Origin: Reyranella sp.
GTDB lineage: Bacteria; Pseudomonadota; Alphaproteobacteria; Reyranellales; Reyranellaceae
Reading direction: 5' to 3'
Assembly (NCBI GenBank): GCA_030679805.1
Contig: JAUXST010000296.1
Location: 1 to 11,233 of the forward strand
DNA: 11,233 nt
Below the pieces are notes generated by a model. That model was not told where the DNA came from. It saw only the letters and a program-made list of their open reading frames with translations, and searched no databases. Below are positions 5,975-11,233 of this stretch, in pieces (positions within the stretch are counted from its first letter, which is position 1; every line of letters begins with the position of its first letter). The translations under genes were made by a program, and so were the position numbers.

Positions 5975-6927
5975 TGACTGCAGGCGGCGCCGCCCAGGAC
6001 GCAGAATTTGGCGCAGTGCGGATGGTTGAGGCGGACGGCGTCGGCGCTTTCGGCGAGCGATTCGCCCAATTCGAACTGCGGATCGTAGGGCAGGAGGGTG
6101 CAGGCGACGACGGCGGGCCGCTCGGCCCCCTTGCGCTTGATCACCATCCGGGAAGACGAGCACATCACGTTGTCGGCCGTCTTCTTCAGGATGCCCCAGC
6201 AGGCGGTGGTGATCTCCGGCACGTCGACCGTGGGGTCCATTTCGGGGAACAGCACGAGGACCCCCGGGTTCCGGGCATCGATGGCGATCCCGAGGCCGGC
6301 GAACAGCCGGGCATAGCCGGCGCGCACCTCGTCCTCGGATTCGTCGGAGAAGCGGCGGCCGGCGACGTGAACATCGAAGCCGTTCGACGCCAGCCATATC
6401 AGGCCGTCGATCGTCGGCTTCCAGCTCCTGGCGCCGCGCTCGAGTTCGTGCAGCGCCGGGGCGTAATGATCGATCGAGATGCGGACCGTGAGATTGCGGC
6501 CAAATCGCCGGTTCAGGTCGAGCAGTGCGCGCTTCATCTTGTGCATGGGCTTCATGGCATTGGTCAGCACTATCGCCTTGAAGCCGCGCGACAGGACGTC
6601 GTCCAGCATCGCCGGCAATTCAGGGTTCATGAACGGCTCGCCGCCGGTGAAGCCGATGAGTTTGGTGCCGAGCCGGCCGCGCTCGATTTCGTCCAGGTAG
6701 GAAGAGGCCTCGGCGGCGGTCAGATAGACCAGCCGGTCATTGCGCGGCGAGGATTCGATGTAGCAATTGCGGCAGGTGAGATTGCACAGCGTGCCCGTGT
6801 TGAACCACAGCGTCTCGAGCGACCGAAGGGCCACGTGCGCCCGCGCCTCGCCCTTGGCGGTGACCGACGGATCCTGAAACTTTCGCGGATCGAGCGGGGT
6901 AGGCGACGCCAACGCGGTAAGCGACAT
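5971..6927 (-). CDS. Radical SAM protein with Cys-rich C-terminus, first gene of the glycosyltransferase operon
   Basis: A 318-residue radical SAM enzyme. Cys48, Cys52 and Cys55 (TLCNLTCRNCY) form the CX3CX2C site for the SAM-binding [4Fe-4S] cluster. GFTGGEPFMNP (92-102) is the SAM-contacting GGE motif, and the barrel continues with VLTNAMKP and VRISIDHY. The C-terminal part has six more cysteines (243, 256, 276, 305, 309, 316), in TACWGI, MCSSSR, ACTLLPYD and HPHCAKFCVLGGAAC. This is reminiscent of SPASM/twitch domains that hold an auxiliary cluster. The start at 6927 has AGGGA 6 nt upstream. It lacks the HCHVDAGP-type signature I associate with arsenosugar enzyme ArsS, although its two partners are of that neighbourhood. 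The reaction is unknown. A modification of a peptide or small molecule that is then glycosylated is inference. Confidence 0.88.
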   Translation of the reverse strand: MSLTALASPTPLDPRKFQDPSVTAKGEARAHVALRSLETLWFNTGTLCNLTCRNCYIESSPRNDRLVYLTAAEASSYLDEIERGRLGTKLIGFTGGEPFMNPELPAMLDDVLSRGFKAIVLTNAMKPMHKMKRALLDLNRRFGRNLTVRISIDHYAPALHELERGARSWKPTIDGLIWLASNGFDVHVAGRRFSDESEDEVRAGYARLFAGLGIAIDARNPGVLVLFPEMDPTVDVPEITTACWGILKKTADNVMCSSSRMVIKRKGAERPAVVACTLLPYDPQFELGESLAESADAVRLNHPHCAKFCVLGGAACSQ

Positions 6928-7085
6928 GATTAATCCCTGGGCATTCGTGCCGACCCAAACCTAGCATGATCCGCGAGGGCGGAGGAACGCGCCGGGTTCC
7001 GCCGGGTGACTCACGCACGATCACGTTGGCTCGACCACAAGCGATTCCTTCGATACGGTTTCCTTCATGGTGAAGAGGAACGAAA
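6928..7085. promoter_or_regulatory. Divergent intergenic region between the radical SAM operon and rutE
   Basis: This 158-bp spacer must contain promoters for both directions. No strong -35/-10 pair is visible on either strand. Two small dyads lie near its centre and could be regulator sites: GGAAC-N7-GTTCC (6984-7000) and GTGA-C-TCAC (7006-7014). Both are short enough to be chance in GC-rich DNA. The rutE Shine-Dalgarno GAGG is at 7075-7078. Confidence 0.3.
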
Positions 7086-7676
7086 ATGCTGGATGACAAG
7101 GCACTCGACACGATTCTCCGCGGCGCGCGGACCCACAATGGATGGCTGCCCAAGCCCGTCACCGACGACCAGCTACGGGCCATCCACGATCTGGCGAAAT
7201 GGGGCCCGACATCGGCCAACACCCAGCCGGCGCGCTTCGTCTTCGTGCGCACCAAGGAGGGCAAGGAGAGGCTTCGGCCCGCGCTCAGCGCCGGCAATAC
7301 CGAGAAGACGATGTCGGCGCCGGTGACCGCCATCATTGCCTACGACACCGAATTCTACGAACATCTGCCCAAGCATTTCCCCCACGACCAGACGGCAATC
7401 CACTGGTTCAAGGGCGAGGGCAAGGAAGAGGTCGCGTCGACGACGGCGTTTCGCAACGGCACGCTCCAGGGTGCCTACCTGATGATTGCCACCCGGGCGC
7501 TCGGGCTCGATTGCGGCGCGATGAGCGGCTTCAACAATGCCGTCGTCGACCAGAATTTTTTCCCCGACGGGCGCTTCAAGACGAACTTCCTGTGCAACAT
7601 CGGCTATGGCGACGAGTCGAAGATCTTCGCCCGCAGCCCGCGCATGACCTTCGAGGACGCCTGCACGCTGGCCTGA
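7086..7676 (+). CDS. rutE: RutE/HadB-type nitroreductase-family oxidoreductase (malonic semialdehyde reductase-like)
   Basis: A 196-residue flavin enzyme of the nitroreductase fold. It matches RutE along its whole length: RTHNGW (15-20), KWGPTSANTQPARFVF (38-53, FMN phosphate-binding region), EGKERLRPALSAGN (58-71), TAFRNGTLQGAYLMI, GLDCGAMSGF (140-149), CNIGYGDESKIFAR (170-183) and a C-terminal FEDAC. RutE in E. coli reduces malonic semialdehyde to 3-hydroxypropionate during uracil breakdown, using FMN and NAD(P)H. The start at 7086 has GAGG 7 nt upstream. No other rut gene is nearby, so the physiological substrate here may be another aldehyde or an unsaturated or nitro compound. It is transcribed away from the radical SAM operon. 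Confidence 0.87.
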   Translation: MLDDKALDTILRGARTHNGWLPKPVTDDQLRAIHDLAKWGPTSANTQPARFVFVRTKEGKERLRPALSAGNTEKTMSAPVTAIIAYDTEFYEHLPKHFPHDQTAIHWFKGEGKEEVASTTAFRNGTLQGAYLMIATRALGLDCGAMSGFNNAVVDQNFFPDGRFKTNFLCNIGYGDESKIFARSPRMTFEDACTLA

Positions 7677-7695
7677 TCTCACGTTGGCCTGATCT
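7664..7695. repeat. 16-bp tandem duplication across the convergent ends of rutE and the LysE gene
   Basis: CACGCTGGCCTGATCT (7664-7679) is followed immediately by CACGTTGGCCTGATCT (7680-7695), identical except for one base. The first copy holds the rutE stop codon. The second reaches into the stop codon of the convergent LysE-family gene. It looks like a replication-slippage duplication. No hairpin terminator is visible between the two genes. Confidence 0.75.
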
Positions 7696-8389
7696 ACAGC
7701 CCGAACACCCGGGCGATGTCTTTCCACGGCAGAGGCACCAGCGAGATCAACGCCGCCAGTCCGAAGCCCATGATGATGGCGCCCGAGCAGCGGTTCAGCC
7801 ACAGCATGCCGGTGCCGGTGAAGCGGGCGCGCAGCGCCACGGCCGTGGCGCAGAGGATCGTCCACCATGCCAGTGCGCCGCAGAACACCGCGGCCACCAG
7901 AAGCGCGGCGTCGGGCAGGCTGGCGCCGACGCCGGCCAGGTTGCGCCCGGCGAAGGCTGCGCCGAAGGCCATCACAGTGAGCGGATTGAAGACGGTGATG
8001 AAGAAGGTCGAGCTGGCATAGTGAAAGTGCGTCGCCACCCGGTGGTCGACATCGTCGGCCACCGGATCGCCGACGGTGCGCGGACGATGGCGCATCGTGG
8101 TCCATCCCATGATCGTGAGCACCACGCCGCCGATACCGAGCAGCCAGGCTTCGCGGCGGGCGACGAAATCCTCGACGAAGGAGAGGCCGAAGGCGGCAAC
8201 GGCGCCGAACACCGCGTCGCCCAGGGCGGCGCCGATGCCGGTCATGTATCCCGCCATGGCTCCTACCGTGATGGAGCGGCGGATGCAGAGGGCCGCCGCC
8301 GGCCCGATCGGGACGGCGATCATGAAGCCGATGATCGTGCCTTCGATCGCAAGCGCGATGGGATTGAACGCGAAACCCGGGACGTTCAT
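7694..8389 (-). CDS. LysE/RhtB-family exporter
   Basis: A 231-residue inner-membrane exporter of the LysE superfamily, which exports amino acids or related small solutes. The N-terminal family block is clear: IIGFMIAVPIGPAAALCIRRSITVG (19-43) followed by GIGAALGDAVFG (51-62). The second half has FFITVFNPLTVMAFGAAFAG (129-148), including the FNP motif, then hydrophobic spans at about 162-186 and 200-220. The start at 8389 lies 7 nt after the pdxY stop, and its AGGG ribosome site overlaps that stop codon (TAGGG), so translation is probably coupled to pdxY. The open frame extends further upstream, but only as a shadow of pdxY. Substrate unknown. Co-transcription with a B6 kinase hints at, but does not show, a link. 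Confidence 0.88.
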   Translation of the reverse strand: MNVPGFAFNPIALAIEGTIIGFMIAVPIGPAAALCIRRSITVGAMAGYMTGIGAALGDAVFGAVAAFGLSFVEDFVARREAWLLGIGGVVLTIMGWTTMRHRPRTVGDPVADDVDHRVATHFHYASSTFFITVFNPLTVMAFGAAFAGRNLAGVGASLPDAALLVAAVFCGALAWWTILCATAVALRARFTGTGMLWLNRCSGAIIMGFGLAALISLVPLPWKDIARVFGL

Positions 8390-8396
8390 CGCAGCC

Positions 8397-9278
8397 CTAC
8401 AGCCTTTCGGCGATGAAGCGGCGTGGCGGCGAGACCAGCCGGTCCTGTCCCGCGACGAGTTGCAGTTCGCGCTCGCCGAGTTCGTGCGTGACTTGCAGCA
8501 CGGCGAAGATCGATGAGGCTGCCTGGCCCAGCGCATCGGCCACGTCGCCGCCGGTCAGCCAATGGGCCGTGAACAGGGCGGCGACCGCGTCGCCGGTGCC
8601 GTTCGGTGCGATCTCGAAGCCGATCAGGGGCGTGGTGATCCGCCAGGCGGCGTCGGGGCCGACCGCGACCATTTCGATCTGGTCGGCCGGTCCATCTTTG
8701 CGTCGCAGGCTGGTGATCAACGCCAGTTTCGGGCCCGTGGCCCCGGGGCCTCCGCGCAGATTGGGGGCGAGCAGGCTCCGGGCCGCCGCCAGGGCCTCGC
8801 TCATGGTCGACACGGTTCGCCCGGTGAGGTGCTCCAGTTCGAAATGGTTGGGAGTCACCAGATCGGCGGCCGGGAGAGCACGTTCGCGAAAGAAAGCGTC
8901 GATGCCGGGTTTCACATAGATGCCGGTGTCGATGTCGCCCAGCACCGGGTCACAACACCATATTGCCTTGGGATTGGCGGCCCGGACGCGGCGGGCGGTG
9001 TCGAGGACGACGTCGGCCAGGGCGGCATCACCGACATAGCCGGTGAGCAGGGCGTCGCAGCGCGGCAGCAGGCCCAGGGCCTCGATACCCTGCACGATCT
9101 CGGCAACCTGATCGGCAGGCGCGGTGCGACCGCGCCAGGCGCCATAGCCGGTATGGTTCGAGAACTCGACCGTGTTCACCGCCCAGACCTCGTGGCCCAA
9201 TCGTTGCAGGGGAAAAGTTGCTGCCCGATTGCCGACATAGCCGTAGGCAACATGGCTCTGGAGCGAGAGGAAGCGCAT
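8397..9278 (-). CDS. pdxY: Pyridoxal kinase PdxY
   Basis: A 293-residue ribokinase-fold kinase of the vitamin B6 salvage pathway, phosphorylating pyridoxal to pyridoxal 5'-phosphate in the cytoplasm. Family marks: LSLQSHVAYGYVGN (4-17, with substrate-site Ser8), VNTVEFSNHTGYG (34-46), LTGYVGD (78-84), CDPVLGD (109-115), TPNHFELEHLTG (142-153), and the anion-hole/catalytic motif APNGTGD (224-230) with Asp230 as general base. ELQLVAGQDRL near the C-terminus is also typical of PdxY. The start at 9278 gives the normal N-terminus but has no obvious Shine-Dalgarno sequence, unlike its neighbours. It is divergent from the malyl-CoA gene and followed at 7 nt by the LysE exporter gene. Confidence 0.93.
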   Translation of the reverse strand: MRFLSLQSHVAYGYVGNRAATFPLQRLGHEVWAVNTVEFSNHTGYGAWRGRTAPADQVAEIVQGIEALGLLPRCDALLTGYVGDAALADVVLDTARRVRAANPKAIWCCDPVLGDIDTGIYVKPGIDAFFRERALPAADLVTPNHFELEHLTGRTVSTMSEALAAARSLLAPNLRGGPGATGPKLALITSLRRKDGPADQIEMVAVGPDAAWRITTPLIGFEIAPNGTGDAVAALFTAHWLTGGDVADALGQAASSIFAVLQVTHELGERELQLVAGQDRLVSPPRRFIAERL

Positions 9279-9291
9279 GGCCGCAGCCAGC

Positions 9292-9319
9292 TTGCCACAA
9301 GGAGGCCCGTCATTATAGT
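9292..9319 (+). promoter_or_regulatory. Sigma70-like promoter for the malyl-CoA/mch operon
   Basis: TTGCCA (9292-9297, 5 of 6 to consensus), a 16-nt spacer, then TATAGT (9314-9319, 5 of 6). The predicted start near 9326 leaves a leader of about 44 nt before the ATG at 9370. It is the best promoter-like sequence in the window. Confidence 0.55.
9312..9317 (-). promoter_or_regulatory. Candidate -10 box for pdxY, overlapping the opposite promoter
   Basis: On the minus strand these bases read TATAAT, a perfect -10 hexamer. They overlap the plus-strand TATAGT by four bases. The -35 region is weak (around ATCACG with 17-nt spacing). A start near 9305 would give a leader of about 27 nt for pdxY. Confidence 0.4.
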
Positions 9320-9369
9320 CCGCCGCGTTTCGCCCGTGATCATTGGCGGGATCGTTGGGGAGCCTTGAG

Positions 9370-10251
9370 ATGTCGAAGACCGTTCGTCCACGCCGCAGCG
9401 TCCTTTATATGCCGGGCGCCAACACGCGCGCCCTCGAGAAGGCCAGGACTTTGCCGGCCGACGCGCTGATTTTCGACCTAGAGGATGCCGTGGCGCCCGA
9501 CGCCAAGGAGGCCGCGCGGGCCAACGTCGTCGCGGCCGCCCGAAGCAAAGGATATGGCAAGCGCGAGATCGTAATCCGCTGCAATGGCCTCGCCACTCCC
9601 TGGGGCAAGGCCGATGCGGCGGCGATCGCCACGTCGGGAGCCGATGCCATCCTGGTTCCCAAGGTCGAAAGTGCTGCCGATGTCGCCCAGGTCGTAGCCC
9701 TGCTCGATGCCGCCGGTGCGCCGGCCTCGATGGCGGTGTGGGCGATGATGGAGACACCCAAGGGCATCCTGCGGGCCGAGGAGATCGCGGGGTCGCACCC
9801 CAGGCTCGCGCTGTTCGTCATGGGGACCAACGACCTCGTGAAGGACATGCGCGCCCGCCATACGCCGATGCGCCTGCCGATGGTCGCCGCCCTTGGCATC
9901 GGCATGCTGGCGGCGCGGGCCTACGGCCTTACCATTCTCGACGGCGTCTACAACGACATCCAGGACGCCGAAGGCTTCCGCGCCGTCTGCCAGCAGGGGC
10001 TGGAGATGGGTTTCGACGGCAAGACGCTCATTCATCCCAGCCAGGTCGAGCCCTGCAACGAGGTCTTCGCACCGTCGGCGGCCGAACTCGAGAGCGCGGC
10101 CAAGATCGTGGCCGCCTTCAGGACGGCGCAGGCCGAGGGCAAGGGCGTGGTCACGGTCGATGGCCGCATGATCGAGAACCTCCACGTCGAGCAGGCCGAG
10201 CGCGCGCTGGCGCTCGCCGCGGCGATCAAGGAGCTGCAGGCAGCCCCATGA
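9370..10251 (+). CDS. (3S)-malyl-CoA thioesterase-like (Mcl2-like) HpcH/HpaI/CitE-family protein
   Basis: A 293-residue TIM-barrel CoA-ester enzyme of the citrate-lyase-beta/malyl-CoA lyase family. Visible motifs: RSVLYMPGAN (9-18), IFDLEDAVAPD (34-44), VIRCNG (68-73, Arg70 for substrate), WAMMETPKGI (124-133, Mg-binding Glu128), MGTNDL (151-156, Mg-binding Asp155), DGVYND (191-196) and GFDGKTLIHPSQ (214-225). Length and motifs recall Rhodobacter Mcl2, which hydrolyses (3S)-malyl-CoA to malate. The longer Mcl1 lyase, with its FGPGSR opening, fits less well. An ATG at 9370 with GGGGAG 7 nt upstream is the start; the frame extends slightly upstream only via TTG. It is coupled to mch by ATGA. 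Lyase activity on beta-methylmalyl-CoA remains possible. Confidence 0.83.
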   Translation: MSKTVRPRRSVLYMPGANTRALEKARTLPADALIFDLEDAVAPDAKEAARANVVAAARSKGYGKREIVIRCNGLATPWGKADAAAIATSGADAILVPKVESAADVAQVVALLDAAGAPASMAVWAMMETPKGILRAEEIAGSHPRLALFVMGTNDLVKDMRARHTPMRLPMVAALGIGMLAARAYGLTILDGVYNDIQDAEGFRAVCQQGLEMGFDGKTLIHPSQVEPCNEVFAPSAAELESAAKIVAAFRTAQAEGKGVVTVDGRMIENLHVEQAERALALAAAIKELQAAP

Positions 10252-11233
10252 CCAACAAGAGCAAGACGAGCACCGGCAACTTCTTCGAGGATTTCCGGAT
10301 CGGGCAGGAGATCCGCCACGCCACGCCGCGCACGCTGACCGAGGCCGATGCGGCCTTGAACATTGGGCTTTACGGCTCACGCTTCGCCATCAACTCGTCG
10401 GATGAGTTTGCGCGCACGCTCGGCCTGCCGCGTGCGCCGCTCGACGATCTGATGGTGTTCCATGTCGTGATCGGCAAGACCGTGCCCGACATCTCTTTGA
10501 ATGCAGTTGCCAACCTCGGCTATGCCGAATTTCTCTGGGGTGTACCGGTCTATCCCGGCGATACCCTGTCGGCCCACTCCAAGGTCCTCGGCCTGCGCGA
10601 AAATTCCAATCGAAGCAGTGGCGTGGTCTGGGTGCGCTCGACCGGCGTCAACCAGCGCGGCGAGACGGTGCTCGACTACGTGCGCTGGGTGATGGTGCAC
10701 AAGCGCGATCCCGCGGCGGCCGTGGCGGCGCCTGTGGTGCCCAAGACCGCGCCGTCGGTGGCGGCCTCGGATCTGGTCGTGCCCGCCGGCCTGTCGCTTG
10801 CGGGCTACGACGATGTCGCCGCGGGCTCGCCGCATCGCTGGGAGGACTACGAGGCCGGCGAACGCATCGATCATGTGAGCGGCATGACGCTCGAGGACTC
10901 CGACCACATGTTCTCGACCCGGCTCTATCAGAACACGGCGCGGGTGCATTTCGACGCCTTTGTCGGCAAGACCACGCGCTTCGGCCGGCGCCTCGCCTAT
11001 GGCGGACACGTGATCTCGCTGGCGCGGGCGCTGTCGTTCAACGGCCTGGCCAACGGCTTCCGCGTCGCTGCCATCAATGCCGGCAGCCATGTCGCGCCGA
11101 CCTTCGGCGGCGACACGATCTACGCCTGGTCGGAAGTGCTGGAGAAAGCACCGATTCCGGGCCGCGCGGATGTGGGAGCGTTGCGAGTGAGAAGCATCGC
11201 GGCCAAGGACTGCCCCTGCGGCACGTGGCCGGG
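10248..11233 (+). CDS. mch: Mesaconyl-CoA hydratase (beta-methylmalyl-CoA dehydratase), tandem MaoC fold, partial at 3' end
   Basis: This frame is open for 328 codons from the ATG at 10248 to the window edge without a stop, so only a short C-terminal piece is missing if it has the roughly 340 residues I expect of the family. It opens SKTSTGNFFEDFRIGQEI, continues with HATPRTLTEAD, LYGSRFA, GLPRAPLDD, GKTVPDISLNAVANLGYAEF and SSGVVWVRSTGVNQRGE in the first hotdog half, and has HRWEDYEAGERIDHVSGMT (196-214), LYQNTARVHFDAF (226-238) and YGGHVISLARALSFNGLANG (251-270) in the second, catalytic half. The enzyme hydrates mesaconyl-CoA to beta-methylmalyl-CoA in the ethylmalonyl-CoA pathway. The ATG overlaps the preceding stop as ATGA. 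A GGAG about 14 nt upstream is too far to be ideal, so coupling is likely. Confidence 0.9.
   Translation, partial: MTNKSKTSTGNFFEDFRIGQEIRHATPRTLTEADAALNIGLYGSRFAINSSDEFARTLGLPRAPLDDLMVFHVVIGKTVPDISLNAVANLGYAEFLWGVPVYPGDTLSAHSKVLGLRENSNRSSGVVWVRSTGVNQRGETVLDYVRWVMVHKRDPAAAVAAPVVPKTAPSVAASDLVVPAGLSLAGYDDVAAGSPHRWEDYEAGERIDHVSGMTLEDSDHMFSTRLYQNTARVHFDAFVGKTTRFGRRLAYGGHVISLARALSFNGLANGFRVAAINAGSHVAPTFGGDTIYAWSEVLEKAPIPGRADVGALRVRSIAAKDCPCGTWP

Noticed and set aside
6016..6933. Plus-strand frame of 305 codons opposite the radical SAM gene
   Set aside because: The radical SAM Cys motif and GGEP are on the minus strand, and this frame shows no domain-like sequence.
7142..8416. Plus-strand frame of 424 codons overlapping rutE and running opposite the LysE gene
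   Set aside because: Despite its length it is a mixture of an alternative frame of rutE and antisense of lysE. It is rich in His/Arg/Asp/Gln, with no conserved motif.
9300..9304. Strong AGGAG-like ribosome site on the plus strand
   Set aside because: No start codon follows at a usable distance with an open frame. It lies within the spacer of the proposed plus-strand promoter, so it is not a translation signal.
9478..10380. Minus-strand frame of 300 codons opposite the malyl-CoA gene
   Set aside because: It is an antisense shadow. The plus strand carries all the metal-binding motifs of the CitE/Mcl family.
10377..11090. Minus-strand frame of 237 codons opposite mch
   Set aside because: The plus-strand reading is an uninterrupted tandem MaoC protein up to the window edge. 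The minus frame is composition-driven.
1..11233. CRISPR array, tRNA, rRNA or riboswitch
   Set aside because: I looked for regularly spaced direct repeats, cloverleaf-like stretches and long structured leaders and saw none. The only repeats are the IS ends, the promoter repeats and the 16-bp tandem duplication.

Overview
The window is a GC-rich, gene-dense stretch of a bacterial chromosome. The codon use, the ATGA/GTGA-coupled operons and the gene families (mesaconyl-CoA hydratase, an Mcl2-like CoA-ester enzyme, NitT/TauT-type ABC transporters) point to an alphaproteobacterium. A soil or freshwater Rhodospirillales/Reyranella- or Bradyrhizobium-like organism is my inference, not a demonstrated assignment.

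Layout. (1) Positions 1-3420, minus strand: a tightly coupled ABC import operon read right to left. It encodes a periplasmic solute-binding protein, an ATPase and two different permeases, then the first 10 codons of a further gene cut by the window edge. A sigma70-like promoter with three TTATGACAT-type repeats lies just upstream (3453-3511). (2) Positions 3622-4667: a decayed IS1182-type insertion sequence. Both terminal inverted repeats survive, but the transposase has an internal deletion and a lost C-terminus. (3) Positions 4692-6927, minus strand: a three-gene coupled operon of a radical SAM protein and two small glycosyltransferase-like proteins resembling TIGR04283 and TIGR04282, the pair usually found in rSAM-linked (arsenosugar-type) clusters. 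The radical SAM partner here does not look like classical ArsS. (4) Positions 7086-7676, plus strand: a RutE/HadB-type nitroreductase-fold enzyme, divergent from the radical SAM operon. (5) Positions 7694-9278, minus strand: pdxY (pyridoxal kinase) followed by a LysE-family exporter. (6) Positions 9370-11233, plus strand: an Mcl2-like (3S)-malyl-CoA thioesterase/CitE-family protein coupled to mesaconyl-CoA hydratase (mch, open at the right edge), enzymes of the ethylmalonyl-CoA pathway of C2 assimilation.

The least explained unit is the radical SAM/two-glycosyltransferase operon. Its layout suggests a small modified and glycosylated metabolite, but the substrate cannot be read from the sequence. 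Other notable local features are a pair of overlapping face-to-face promoters between pdxY and the malyl-CoA gene, a 16-bp tandem duplication spanning the convergent ends of rutE and lysE, and repeats over the ABC operon promoter. The many long open frames antisense to these genes are GC-driven shadows and are left out.
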